A stretch of 64,000 nucleotides of DNA from Gemmatimonadota bacterium (GTDB lineage: Bacteria > Gemmatimonadota > Gemmatimonadetes > Longimicrobiales > Gaopeijiaceae): assembly GCA_022560615.1 (NCBI GenBank), contig JADFSR010000001.1, positions 124,001 to 188,000 on the forward strand. Reading direction: 5' to 3'. Below, piece by piece: positions 52,974-61,507 of the stretch; position 1 is the stretch's first letter; the number at the start of each line of letters is the position of its first letter. Under the pieces are notes generated by a model. The model made no database searches. It worked only from the letters and a program-made list of their open reading frames with translations, and was not told the DNA's origin. The translations under genes were made by a program, and so were the position numbers.

Positions 52974-53702
52974 CTACCTCCAGGTCACTTCCATTGCGAA
53001 GAAATGATCGAAGACCGCCCGCGTGGGGTTGTTTCTGTCGTCCCCCTCGGGGCTGCGAATGAAGAAGTCGAGTTGGATCATCGCGGGATTCACGGCGCCC
53101 GCCGCGGAGCTCTTGTTCAGGAGCGGATAGTTCACCTCCAGGGTTTCCCGGTCGCGCATGCCCTGCGTCACCATGAAATGTATCTCATAGTCCTCATAGA
53201 GCGTCGCGCCGTTCAGGGTCGCGTGACCAAACCCCCAGCCCGCCACATACAGAAGTGTCTTGGGCCAGTTGGTATCACCGCAGCCTGAGTCGCCGTGCTC
53301 GAAGATGAAGGCGGCGATTCCTCCGTCCTGACAGGGGCTGAATTCATTGAATCGATCCATTTCAATGGACAACTCTCCCTCCGGGACCTCCAGCCGCGCC
53401 ACGAACCGCCCGGTGTTGCCGATCTCGTTCACGTCGATCTCGACCGTGCCACCGACGGGGTGCACGCCCGCTCCGTCGTTGCCCATGTGATCCCACCCAG
53501 CCGCGTCTCGGAGACTTCCGACCTGGTATACACGGCCGGCGGAGAGCACCCAGCGGCCGTCGTAGAGATCGTGCTGTTCGGGCGTGTACAAGGTCATGGC
53601 AGCGCCCGGCTGCCTCCGCGGCGTGGCCTCCTGGCCCTCGGCAACCCCGCCAAAGAGGGCCCCAACGGTCCCGAGGAGCATGAGAGCAGCTGTGCCTTTC
53701 AT
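52974..53702 (-). CDS. Secreted protein of unknown function
   Basis: A 242-residue protein with a signal peptide ending VAEGQ. The mature part looks like a beta-sandwich with several Gly, Asp and Trp positions (GGTVEIDVNEIGNTGRFVARLEVPEGELSIEMDRF, then FIFEHGDSGCGDTNWPKTLLYVAGWGFGHATL). Three Cys (PCQDGG, GCGD region) may form a disulfide. It lies 27 bases after the cupredoxin-like gene on the same strand and probably belongs to the sensor kinase operon. Confidence 0.6.
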   Translation of the reverse strand: MKGTAALMLLGTVGALFGGVAEGQEATPRRQPGAAMTLYTPEQHDLYDGRWVLSAGRVYQVGSLRDAAGWDHMGNDGAGVHPVGGTVEIDVNEIGNTGRFVARLEVPEGELSIEMDRFNEFSPCQDGGIAAFIFEHGDSGCGDTNWPKTLLYVAGWGFGHATLNGATLYEDYEIHFMVTQGMRDRETLEVNYPLLNKSSAAGAVNPAMIQLDFFIRSPEGDDRNNPTRAVFDHFFAMEVTWR

Positions 53703-53729
53703 GGCGCGCCTCCAGCCTTTCGTTCGAGT

Positions 53730-54494
53730 CTAGGGTCGAGAAGGTGTGGGTTCGTACTCGATGTCGAGCCGCACCGTCTCGTTCGATCGAATCTCAACCT
53801 GAACCTGCTTTGTGCCCAGCGTTTCATGCCACAGCTCCAGTGTATAGCTCCCCGGCGGGATTCCGGAGATCCGGACGAAGCCGAGCTCGTCGGAAACCGC
53901 ATGAAAGGGGTGGACATCCACTCGAATGTAGGCTCGCATCCAGCCATGGACATCACACAACACCACGATCATGCCCGGACGCCGGAACACTCGGGAGACG
54001 GTCATTCCTTCCACCGGCAGCGCTATGTTGGACCTGAGGGGACCGTAGTAGTGAGTGTTGTGCATGACCGGGTCACTGTTCTTCGCCACGATCGTGTCCC
54101 CCACTCTCGCTACCGCCACATGGGGAGCGAACCGACATTCGCGGTTGTCGATCGCGAGCCGCTGCGGAGGTCCGGCAGGAATCCGATCCTCGGGGACGTC
54201 GAGCAACGCCGCGATCACATGCTGAACGCCTCGAGAGTCCGCCGACAGCACCAAGTCCTCGAGGGTGTGTTCGAGACCGCATGCCTCTGGATCTGTCGTG
54301 TTCCTTATACCCGTCGGTGCCGGCCGGGACTCACCTGCTAGACGCACATAAACTTCCAGCGCACCCGTAGGGGCGACCTGCGGCTGTCCACTCCGGGCAG
54401 CGAAGCCCGGCTGCTGGGCGGCACTCATCGGAGGCAGCGTGGCCAAAGTGGCCAGAACGGCAGGCGCTGTGAGCGCGATGTACCGAGCCTTCAT
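53730..54494 (-). CDS. Exported cupredoxin-like protein with carboxypeptidase-regulatory-like domain
   Basis: A 254-residue protein with a signal peptide ending MSAAQ. Copper ligands of a blue-copper fold are visible in SDPVMHNTHYYG (His) and VVLCDVHGWMRAYI (Cys, His, Met). The remaining C-terminal 70 residues (GFVRISGIPPGSYTLELWHETLG) form a small beta-sandwich of the carboxypeptidase-regulatory type. Similar proteins are found beside methylamine and copper redox systems. It follows the sigma-54 activator gene by 42 bases. Confidence 0.72.
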   Translation of the reverse strand: MKARYIALTAPAVLATLATLPPMSAAQQPGFAARSGQPQVAPTGALEVYVRLAGESRPAPTGIRNTTDPEACGLEHTLEDLVLSADSRGVQHVIAALLDVPEDRIPAGPPQRLAIDNRECRFAPHVAVARVGDTIVAKNSDPVMHNTHYYGPLRSNIALPVEGMTVSRVFRRPGMIVVLCDVHGWMRAYIRVDVHPFHAVSDELGFVRISGIPPGSYTLELWHETLGTKQVQVEIRSNETVRLDIEYEPTPSRP

Positions 54495-54536
54495 TCTTCG
54501 TGACCTCCCGATCAGGGGCCTCGCATCCCCTGTCCT

Positions 54537-55931
54537 TCAATCGCTGTCCGGCCTCTCCAGAGCCAATTCGTGCTTGTCCGCCCGATACCGGAACGTGTCT
54601 CGACTCATCCCCAACAGGCGCGCCGCGCCAGACTTGTTGCCGCCGGTACGTTCGAGGGCCTGACGGATCAGATCACGCTCCACCGCATCGAGGTCCACCC
54701 CCTCCGCGGGCAGAACGAACACCCCCGACTCTTCGGCTCCAGCGGCACCGGTCCCTCGGATCTCCGGTGGAAGACTGGCGACTTCGATGGTCTCACCGTC
54801 CTCAAGCAGCAGAATACGCTCCAGGACGTTGCGTAGTTGCCGCGAGTTTCCCGGCCAGGCATGAGACTCCAGGGCACGCAGCGCATCCGGGACCAGCAGT
54901 CGGGTTTCCAGCCGCATCTCGGTGCAGAGAGTATCGATGAAATGCAGGGCGAGCGGCGCGATGTCCTCGGGACGATCGCGAAGCGGTGGGATTTCGATCG
55001 GGATCACGTTCAGGCGGTAGAAGAGATCTTCCCGAAAGTCGCCGTCCGCCACCGCTTGCTCGAGGTCACGATTGGTCGCGGTGATCACGTGCACGTCGAT
55101 CTCGATGTCTTTCACCCCACCCACACGCCGTAGCTTATGGTTTTCCAATACTTGCAGGAGCTTGGCTTGCGCCGCCTTCGGCATGTCCCCGATCTCGTCG
55201 AGAAAGAGCGTGCCCCCAGTCGCCAGTTCGAACAGACCGGTCTTTGCCTCCCGGGCATCGGTGAAGGCACCCGCCTCGTGGCCGAACAGCTCGCTCTCCA
55301 CGAGGGCCTCGGGGAGCGCCGTGCAGTTCACGTTGATAAAAGGCCGGTCCCGGCGTGGTCCGCGGGCATGGATCGCACGCGCGATCACATCCTTGCCCGT
55401 ACCACTCTCCCCGCGAATGAGTACGTTCGCGGGACTCCCGCGGAGCGCGAGGCGCGTGATGAGCTCGACGACCCTGCGCATCGCGAACGAACGGCCGACC
55501 AACGTGACGTCCCGGAAGCGCCACGCGCTGCCCTCGCGGTATCGTCCGACTTCGCCGGCCAGCCGGTACTTTTCAAGCGCTTGATCGATGAGAAGCAACA
55601 GTTCCGGTAGCTCGATCGGCTTCTCGAGAAAGTGGTAGGCGCCGGCCCGGACCGCCTTCACCGCGACTTCGACCTCGCCGTAGGCACTCATCATGATGAC
55701 CGAAATCGTCGGATCCAGCTCACGAATCTTCGTGAGCACGTCGAGTCCCGAGCCATCGGGCAGACGCAGATCCAGCAGGACCAAGTCCGCCCGGTCACTG
55801 ACCAGGCCCTCGAGCAGATCCGTGCCCTGTTCATACGTCCGTACCTCGAACCCCTCGTCCTCGAGGTGCTCTTCCAGCCAAAGGCGGATGAGCATCTCAT
55901 CGTCGCAAACCGCGATCGCTGCTCGACTCAT
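54537..55931 (-). CDS. Sigma-54-dependent response regulator (NtrC family)
   Basis: A 464-residue activator. The receiver domain has its phospho-acceptor Asp in LVLLDLRLPDG. The AAA+ module has Walker A GESGTGKD and GGTLFLDEIGDMP. The sigma-54-contact loop reads HEAGAFTDA, where the usual motif is GAFTGA. A Fis-type helix-turn-helix (GGNKSGAARLLGMSRDTFRYRADKH) ends it. The ATG at 55931 overlaps the kinase stop by four bases. A sigma-54 promoter 2 kb away (58012) is a candidate target. Confidence 0.93.
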   Translation of the reverse strand: MSRAAIAVCDDEMLIRLWLEEHLEDEGFEVRTYEQGTDLLEGLVSDRADLVLLDLRLPDGSGLDVLTKIRELDPTISVIMMSAYGEVEVAVKAVRAGAYHFLEKPIELPELLLLIDQALEKYRLAGEVGRYREGSAWRFRDVTLVGRSFAMRRVVELITRLALRGSPANVLIRGESGTGKDVIARAIHARGPRRDRPFINVNCTALPEALVESELFGHEAGAFTDAREAKTGLFELATGGTLFLDEIGDMPKAAQAKLLQVLENHKLRRVGGVKDIEIDVHVITATNRDLEQAVADGDFREDLFYRLNVIPIEIPPLRDRPEDIAPLALHFIDTLCTEMRLETRLLVPDALRALESHAWPGNSRQLRNVLERILLLEDGETIEVASLPPEIRGTGAAGAEESGVFVLPAEGVDLDAVERDLIRQALERTGGNKSGAARLLGMSRDTFRYRADKHELALERPDSD

Positions 55932-57733
55932 GAGGGCACCTCCGCCGACCGGGCGTCGAGAGGCAGTACGATCGTGAAGCAACTTCCCTCGCCGACGGTG
56001 GAGTCGACGTCGATCCGGCCCTGGTGCTGTTCGGCGATCCCTCTCGTGATCGACAGGCCCAGACCGGTGCCGCTGTGTCGCGTCGTATAGAACGGCTTGA
56101 AGAGCGCTGCTAGGTTCTTCTGCTCAATGCCGGGGCCCCGGTCTGCCACGCGAATTCCCAACTCGCCGCTGGACACGAAGGTCTGCACGTCGATGGGGCT
56201 GCCTTCGCCAGAGAACTGGATGGCGTTGAGGACCAGATTGACGACGGCCTGGCCGAGCAGCTCGGCATCCGCCCACACGTGCGGGAGGTCCTGCCCGAGA
56301 TCTACGCGAATCGGGATTCCACTCTTCCGCGCCCCCGCCTCCACGAGCGCGAGCGCCCTCCTCACGACCTCGTTCACGTCGGTCGACTCCAGCTTCGGCT
56401 CCCTGGGGCGCGCGAACGCCAAGAGGTCGCGAACGGCGCGCTCGATCCGGTGAAGCTGACGCTTCATCTCCGTGGTGATCGGCGTGAGATCCGGCTGGTC
56501 TTCCACGTGTCTGAGTACCAGGTCGAGTCCGTTCGAGATTCCCACGACGGGGTTCTTGATCTCGTGTGCGATGCCGCTGGCCAGCTCTCCGACCGTTGCC
56601 AACTGCTCGGCGCGCTCGATCTCTCTCCGGTGGAGTCGTTGGATCCTCTCCTGGTTTGCCGCCAATTCCGTGGCCATCTGATTGAAGGCCTCGCTCAGTT
56701 CGCCGATCTCGTCTCCGCCTCCCTCGGGAACCCGTACCGCCAGGTCACCGTCCGCAAGTTTGCGCGTTGCGGCGAGGAGCCTGCGGACTGGCGCCGCGAT
56801 CCCACCCGCCAGACCCCAGCCCGCCAGCACCACCATCAGCGAAAACACCCCACCGAGCACCCACGAGAGACTTCGGAGACCACGAAGCTCGCCCAGTGCA
56901 TCCGCCTCGGGGACCTCGGTGACGAAGAGCCAGGAGTAACGAGGCAGGGCGGCCGACGCCCCAATGACGTCGACGCCCCCTCTGTCGATGTAACGATCCG
57001 TGCGCCCGGGTGGCGCGCCGACGAGGGGGCTGTCCAGCGGGCGGTCATACCGGAGAGGACCATGGGGATGCGAGACGAATACAGGGAGTCCCCGATCATC
57101 GACGATAAACGACTCGATCGCGCCCGCGACGTGCTCGGGGATGTCCAGAAACCCCTCCCCGCGGCCGAGCAGCACTGTGCCCGCGAGATAAGCCGCAGTC
57201 GCACCACCGGCGTCCGTGACCGGAACGACGAACCTCAGCATGGGCGGGGAGTCCGGCCCGGTGGAAACCAGCCCGAACGGCGCGGCTCCATGGGGAGACC
57301 ACTGCTCGACGGGATGCCCAGCACTCGATGAGGCGTACGCCACTCCATCCGGCTCGAACAGCGCAAATGCGTCGAAGTGCCCGGATTCCTCGAGCTTGCG
57401 CTGCAGGTATTCGGTCGTCGCCTCAGGGCTGGCGGCTGTGCTCATGCCGGGATTGGCAGCGGACGTGGCGCGCTCCGCCGCGGCCTGGAGGAAGCGGTTG
57501 CCGCTCGCGACGGCCTCCAGATAAAGACGCTGCTGCTCGATCCGCTCCTGAACATGCGACGCCTGGAGGTCCGCGACGCCGGCCACGTACCGTTCGACCA
57601 GGCCTCCCACAATGTCCCGCGAGCGAAGGAAGCCCATGGCGTTCGATCCGAACAACGGCACCAGGGAAACCGCCAGGAAGGCCGCGAGAAGCCGCCTCCT
57701 GAGCACACCTTCTCTCGCAGGTACGTTCTTCAT
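55928..57733 (-). CDS. Membrane sensor histidine kinase
   Basis: A 601-residue kinase. A transmembrane helix at about 15-32 precedes a periplasmic domain of about 250 residues that looks like a Cache fold. A second helix (VLGGVFSLMVVLAGWGLAG) leads into a HAMP domain, then HisKA with ELASGIAHEIKNPVVGISNG, and an ATPase domain with NLVLNAIQF (N-box), VADRGPGIEQ (G1) and GTGLGLSI (G2). It forms a two-component system with the sigma-54 activator it overlaps. Its signal is unknown; copper is suggested only by the neighbours. Confidence 0.93.
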   Translation of the reverse strand: MKNVPAREGVLRRRLLAAFLAVSLVPLFGSNAMGFLRSRDIVGGLVERYVAGVADLQASHVQERIEQQRLYLEAVASGNRFLQAAAERATSAANPGMSTAASPEATTEYLQRKLEESGHFDAFALFEPDGVAYASSSAGHPVEQWSPHGAAPFGLVSTGPDSPPMLRFVVPVTDAGGATAAYLAGTVLLGRGEGFLDIPEHVAGAIESFIVDDRGLPVFVSHPHGPLRYDRPLDSPLVGAPPGRTDRYIDRGGVDVIGASAALPRYSWLFVTEVPEADALGELRGLRSLSWVLGGVFSLMVVLAGWGLAGGIAAPVRRLLAATRKLADGDLAVRVPEGGGDEIGELSEAFNQMATELAANQERIQRLHRREIERAEQLATVGELASGIAHEIKNPVVGISNGLDLVLRHVEDQPDLTPITTEMKRQLHRIERAVRDLLAFARPREPKLESTDVNEVVRRALALVEAGARKSGIPIRVDLGQDLPHVWADAELLGQAVVNLVLNAIQFSGEGSPIDVQTFVSSGELGIRVADRGPGIEQKNLAALFKPFYTTRHSGTGLGLSITRGIAEQHQGRIDVDSTVGEGSCFTIVLPLDARSAEVPS

Positions 57734-58011
57734 CCGTGCGCAAAGTCGTTCTGGGAGCCCGTATCAACGAATCCGAGTATGCGTCCGAGCCCACGCAAGC
57801 ACTGGGCCGAGCGCCCCGGGTTGTCCTCTTGTCCTTCTCCCTCCAGGAGGATCAAGCTCTGGACCGTATATCATAGTGGGTTAAATCACCCTACGCCATC
57901 CGGAATTGACTCGGTAGTTGGGGCAAATGGCCCGCCATGGCGCTCTATCTGGGAGCGTCATATCCTCCTAAGACGGTAGACAACAACAGGTTAGGGGCTA
58001 TACCCACGCCC

Positions 58012-58025
58012 GGCACGCAGGTTGC
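58012..58025 (+). promoter_or_regulatory. Sigma-54 (-24/-12) promoter upstream of the cupredoxin gene
   Basis: The sequence GGCACGCAGGTTGC has GG and GC dinucleotides separated by ten bases and closely matches the RpoN consensus (TGGCACG, N4, TTGC). The cupredoxin start codon is 56 bases downstream. The divergent operon encodes a sigma-54 activator, so a regulatory link is likely. The rest of the 348-base divergent region shows no gene. Confidence 0.8.
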
Positions 58026-58038
58026 ACCTCTCGAAGGC

Positions 58039-58056
58039 GTCACTGATTTGAGTGAC
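58039..58056. promoter_or_regulatory. Inverted repeat in the leader of the cupredoxin gene
   Basis: GTCACT and AGTGAC flank a six-base spacer, starting about 13 bases after the -12 element, close to the expected transcription start. It could be an operator or a leader hairpin. Confidence 0.4.
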
Positions 58057-58081
58057 ACCACTCGAGAAAGGGAACCGCACG

Positions 58082-58495
58082 ATGACTCGCATGATCGCCC
58101 TCGCCGTAACCTTGGTACTCGTGGCCTGGGCCCCACCCGGACAGAAGGAAGCACCCGACGTCGGGGACGACCCGCCCCGGGTGATCACGGTCCAGATGGT
58201 GGACAAGGGAAGCACGCAGTGGCGCTTCGAGCCCTCGGAGATCCAGGTGCGCCTCGGAGACGTGGTGCGCTTCGTACAAGCCGACGTCGCTCCCCACAAC
58301 GTGCAATTCAAGGACGTCCCCGCGGACGCCCAACTGGGCGTCGCGATCATGGGTCCGTTCTTGATCCAGAAGGGCGATGTCTACGAAGTGGAAATAGACG
58401 AGCGCTTCGTGCCAGGACTCTACAAGTACGTGTGCACGCCACACGAGCCCTTGGGGATGGTGGCGCAAATCGAAGTCGTTCCGGGCGACCGGTAA
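58082..58495 (+). CDS. Plastocyanin/azurin-like cupredoxin
   Basis: A 137-residue exported blue copper protein. A signal peptide ends near VAWAPPG. Copper ligands are in VAPHNVQF (His) and YKYVCTPHEPLGM (Cys, His, Met). It is probably a periplasmic electron carrier or copper buffer. The ATG at 58082 has AAAGGGAA upstream and a sigma-54 promoter ahead of it. Its 3' end is duplicated downstream around an insertion-element remnant. Confidence 0.85.
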   Translation: MTRMIALAVTLVLVAWAPPGQKEAPDVGDDPPRVITVQMVDKGSTQWRFEPSEIQVRLGDVVRFVQADVAPHNVQFKDVPADAQLGVAIMGPFLIQKGDVYEVEIDERFVPGLYKYVCTPHEPLGMVAQIEVVPGDR

Positions 58496-58537
58496 TCACA
58501 TAGGAGACCAGAGATGATGACAACGTTCAGAAGGGGG
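58445..58537 (+). repeat. Imperfect direct repeat, copy 1 (cupredoxin 3' end plus next-gene 5' end)
   Basis: Ninety-three bases covering the last codons of the cupredoxin gene, the spacer with its ribosome site and the first codons of an MMTTFRRG reading frame. It matches copy 2 at about 10 differences and one gap. Confidence 0.85.
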
Positions 58538-58690
58538 ATTCCGCTCCATTCCGGCCAGCTATTCCGACTGATTCCGGTCACCTATTCCGACCGATTCCGG
58601 CCACCCGTTCTGACACAGAGGTTCTCCATGCGCAAGATCAAGCCCCTGGCCATGGTGGCACAAATCAAAGTCGTTCCGGGCGACCGGTAA
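58514..58690 (+). pseudogene. Chimeric 58-codon ORF made of two gene ends and an IS terminus
   Basis: It begins MMTTFRRG, matching the start of the lipoprotein at 58708. It then runs through the insertion-element end and finishes PLAMVAQIKVVPGDR, nearly identical to the cupredoxin C-terminus. It is the product of rearrangement and is unlikely to be functional. Confidence 0.7.
58538..58639 (+). mobile_element. Remnant terminus of an IS21-like element with the start of istA
   Basis: The segment has three tandem imperfect copies of a 23-base unit (ATTCCGGCCAGCTATTCCGACTG and variants), like the multiple terminal repeats of IS21-family elements. They are followed by GTTCTGACAC and then by ATGCGCAAGATC (MRKI) at 58628, the usual opening of IstA transposase. 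Nothing else of istA or istB follows. The family call is by pattern from memory. Confidence 0.6.
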
Positions 58691-58731
58691 CCCATAGGAG
58701 ACTAGAGATGACGACAACGTTCAGAAGGGGG
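58640..58731 (+). repeat. Imperfect direct repeat, copy 2
   Basis: Ninety-two bases matching copy 1 across the same gene junction. This copy leads into the intact lipoprotein gene at 58708, whereas copy 1 ends at the IS remnant. Confidence 0.85.
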
Positions 58732-59457
58732 CTGCCAGTCCTGGCCCTGCTGACGGGGGCCGCATGCGTGGACAATCCCGTCCTCGCCCCCCACGACGAT
58801 CACGGGGAGGAGCTCGACGTCGCGCTGACTTTCTCCGAGCAGCATCTGGCGACGCTGACCGAGCTCGAGATCGAGGTCGAGATTACGGGTCACGACGGGG
58901 CATCAGACACCGATTTCATGGCCGTCGCCGTCGAGTTCAAGCTCGAGGGTGAGGAGATTTGGGTGGCGCGAGAGCTGGAGCTCCACGGCAGCCACTTCAG
59001 CGCCGAACACACGTTCTACTCGAGTGGCGAGTACGAGGCACGGGTCGTGGCGCAGCGGCACGGTGCGGACCACTCCGAGACCATCTTCGAGCGAGACGGC
59101 CACCTCGAGGTCGAGCGCATCCACAAGGAGGTGGGCGAGTTTCGGATCGAGATGGAGACTTTCCCTGGCCACCTACACGAGGGTGTCGAGGCGGAGGTGA
59201 AGTTCTGGATTCTGGAGGCCTCGGACGGACACGGGAGCGGTCACTCGATTGGCGGGTTGACCGCGGACATCCACCTCTCGCACATCGATAGTGGCGATTC
59301 CATGTCCCATCGCGCCGAGGAGCACACGACCGGTGTGTACGAGGCGCACCACGTGTTCGCCGAACATGGGGAAAACGAGGTTATGATCGAGTTCGAGGAT
59401 GAGCACGGTGCACACCACACAGCCGCGTTCCGTGTCCATGTCGACGACAGCCACTAG
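58708..59457 (+). CDS. Histidine-rich lipoprotein, YtkA/FixH-like beta-sandwich
   Basis: A 249-residue protein with AGGAG upstream and a lipobox near TGAACVDN (Cys20). The mature protein is very rich in His, Glu and Asp, with two repeats of a beta-sandwich domain of roughly 90-100 residues (VALTFSEQHLATLTELEIEVEITGHDGASDTDFMAV and FRIEMETFPGHLHEGVEAEVKFWILEASDGHGSG). The pattern resembles YtkA-like domains. The many His suggest metal binding, consistent with copper neighbours. It is transcribed with the porin 11 bases downstream. Confidence 0.75.
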   Translation: MTTTFRRGLPVLALLTGAACVDNPVLAPHDDHGEELDVALTFSEQHLATLTELEIEVEITGHDGASDTDFMAVAVEFKLEGEEIWVARELELHGSHFSAEHTFYSSGEYEARVVAQRHGADHSETIFERDGHLEVERIHKEVGEFRIEMETFPGHLHEGVEAEVKFWILEASDGHGSGHSIGGLTADIHLSHIDSGDSMSHRAEEHTTGVYEAHHVFAEHGENEVMIEFEDEHGAHHTAAFRVHVDDSH

Positions 59458-59468
59458 AGGAGGCGACC

Positions 59469-60608
59469 ATGCGATTCCAGACGATTCGAGTGGCGATCCT
59501 GGCCGCGTGTCTCAGCGGCCTGCCATTCACTTCTCTCGCGGGACAGGGTCAGAGCATCTTCGTCCTGAGCGGATACGGAGACGCTACGTACGAAGCGGCC
59601 GCGACCAGCGACTACCCCAACGATTTCTCAGCTTCCGTGAGCCCCATCTTTCTGTACACGATGGGCGGGAACATCCTCTTCGAGGCCGAACTGGAGTTCG
59701 GGCTCTCGGGGGCTGCTACGACCACCGGGCTCGGGTACGCCCAGATCGATTACCTCGGCTTCGAGAGCGTGCAGATCATCGCCGGTAAGTTCCTGCTGCC
59801 GTTCGGGATCTTCGGCGAACGCCAGCACCCCACGTGGATCAACAAGTTGCCCACGGCACCGGTGCTGTACGGGCACGCGCATGGCGGCGTCGCCGAGGGT
59901 GCGCTCCTCCCCATCATGTCGGACGCCGGAGTGATGATGCGGTGGGCAAAGCCCTTCGCCTCGAAGTGGGCGCTCGACTTCTCGGCTTACGTGACACAAG
60001 GCCCACGGATCGCGACCGAGGAAGCGGCCGGAGACGACGGGCACGATGATGTTCACGCCTCCCCCCAGGTCTCACTCCTTTCATCGGAGCCGGAACACGG
60101 CGACGCGGTTCCGGCACCGCCCGTGGCCTTTGGCACGTCGTTCGCCGACAACAACAAGAACAAGATGCTCGGGGCGCGCATCGGACTGGTTAAAGGTCCG
60201 TCGTTCGAGGTGTACGCGTCCGGCTTCCACGCGATGTACGACGAAGGGAACTTCCTCGACTTCAAGGGCGGGGCGCTCTCCCTGGAGTGGAGGCGGGGCG
60301 GATTCGAGTTCCGAACCGAAGGCGTCATCACGCGTCAGGAATTCGAGGGCGATGATCACTTCGAGACCCTGAACCGCGGGGGATTCTACGCGCAGGCGTC
60401 GAAGAAGGTCGGCCAGTGGGAGCCGGTCGTCCGGTGGGGTCGGTTGGTGGACAGCACCGTGGACGGCGTCGAGGTGATCGAGGGCCACAACGAAGTGGCC
60501 TTCGGCTTGAACTTTTGGCTCGAACCCACCGTGCCGGTGAAGTTCGCGTACGAGTTCCACCAGGGTCGCGACGACCGCCTGTACATCCAGTGGGCGTACG
60601 GATTCTAA
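59469..60608 (+). CDS. Outer-membrane porin-like protein
   Basis: A 379-residue protein with a strong ribosome site (GAGGAGG) and a signal peptide ending SLAGQ. The mature chain has repeated amphipathic strands (QSIFVLSGYGDATYEAAATS, FEAELEFGLSGAATTTGLGYAQIDY, FEFRTEGVITRQEFEGD) and ends LYIQWAYGF with a terminal F, as in outer-membrane barrels. The IIAGKFLLPFGIFGERQHPTWINKLP block recalls carboxylate or phosphate-selective porins. A loop near residue 200 is rich in Asp and His. It may pass metal or substrate for the cluster. Confidence 0.8.
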   Translation: MRFQTIRVAILAACLSGLPFTSLAGQGQSIFVLSGYGDATYEAAATSDYPNDFSASVSPIFLYTMGGNILFEAELEFGLSGAATTTGLGYAQIDYLGFESVQIIAGKFLLPFGIFGERQHPTWINKLPTAPVLYGHAHGGVAEGALLPIMSDAGVMMRWAKPFASKWALDFSAYVTQGPRIATEEAAGDDGHDDVHASPQVSLLSSEPEHGDAVPAPPVAFGTSFADNNKNKMLGARIGLVKGPSFEVYASGFHAMYDEGNFLDFKGGALSLEWRRGGFEFRTEGVITRQEFEGDDHFETLNRGGFYAQASKKVGQWEPVVRWGRLVDSTVDGVEVIEGHNEVAFGLNFWLEPTVPVKFAYEFHQGRDDRLYIQWAYGF

Positions 60609-60628
60609 AGCAAACGGAGAACAGAACG

Positions 60629-61045
60629 ATGACGAAGAGAGCATTCGCGTGGGCTGCCGCGCTGGTCTTGCTCCTGCCGGTCTCCGCGGAGGCCCAGCAG
60701 GATCCGGCGAAGATCGGTGAGGGAGCCCTGGTCTACGCGGCAAACTGTTCGCGCTGCCATAGCCCGCGATCCGGGACCGAGCGTACCGACGACGAGTGGG
60801 TGGCGATCATCGCCCACATGAGGGCACGGGGGAACCTGACCAAGAGCCAGGCCGGCGCCGTGCTGGCGTTTCTTCAGGCGACCAACCTGCCGGAAGGAGG
60901 AGCGCCGCGGGGGACGGCGTCCGCGTCGGTCATTCCAACGAACTCAGTGATGCCGTTGGAGCTTCGAGCACTCCTGATGCGCTGGCAAGCGTCCCAGGCT
61001 ACGAAGAAGCCGGCTTCGCCGATCGGGAGTGGCCCGGGACGCTAG
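60629..61045 (+). CDS. Small c-type cytochrome
   Basis: A 138-residue exported protein (signal ending VSAEAQ) with one heme c site, CSRCH, near residue 40 and an axial Met candidate in MRARGNLT or SVMPLEL. It is a periplasmic electron carrier. It lies 20 bases after the porin gene, completing a cupredoxin-lipoprotein-porin-cytochrome unit. Confidence 0.85.
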   Translation: MTKRAFAWAAALVLLLPVSAEAQQDPAKIGEGALVYAANCSRCHSPRSGTERTDDEWVAIIAHMRARGNLTKSQAGAVLAFLQATNLPEGGAPRGTASASVIPTNSVMPLELRALLMRWQASQATKKPASPIGSGPGR

Positions 61046-61060
61046 AGCCGGGACGGACGT

Positions 61061-61459
61061 TCACCGGATCGCGGCGGCCACCCGGGTCAGCCGCTGCTTC
61101 GCCTCCTTGGCGACCTCCTGCATCGCCGGCAGCTCGCCGAACGACGCCTGCCCCATGATCAGAGCGGGGTCGATGAATCGAACCAACGACGACGACGGGC
61201 CGGCTTCTTCCACGGTGACGTTGCAGGGAAGGAAGAGACCCACCTCCGGACTCGCGTTGAGAGCCTTGAACGCGAGCGCCGGATTGCAGGCACCGAGAAT
61301 CGTGTACTTCCGGAATGACACACCGAGCTTCTCGGCGAAGGCATCGTGAAGGTCGGCTCGTGTTAGCACGCCGAAGCCCTCTGCCATCAGTGCGTCGGTG
61401 ACACGGTCCAGCGCCTCCGCATAGGGAAGCGAAAGCTCGACGAAAACGGAATCGCCCAT
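61061..61459 (-). CDS. DUF302-family protein
   Basis: A 132-residue protein starting at the ATG at 61459 with CGGAGG upstream. It has the DUF302 layout: VELSLPYAEALDRVTDALMAEGFGVLTRADLHDAF, ILGACNPALAFKALNASPEVGLFLPCNVTVEE, and SLVRFIDPALIMG. DUF302 proteins are often beside copper and sulfur genes; the function is unknown. It follows cusA on the same strand by 48 bases. Confidence 0.85.
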   Translation of the reverse strand: MGDSVFVELSLPYAEALDRVTDALMAEGFGVLTRADLHDAFAEKLGVSFRKYTILGACNPALAFKALNASPEVGLFLPCNVTVEEAGPSSSLVRFIDPALIMGQASFGELPAMQEVAKEAKQRLTRVAAAIR

Positions 61460-61507
61460 GGAAACCTCCGTAGTTGGGATGTGACCGGCGACGCTTCGCA
61501 CCCTGTG

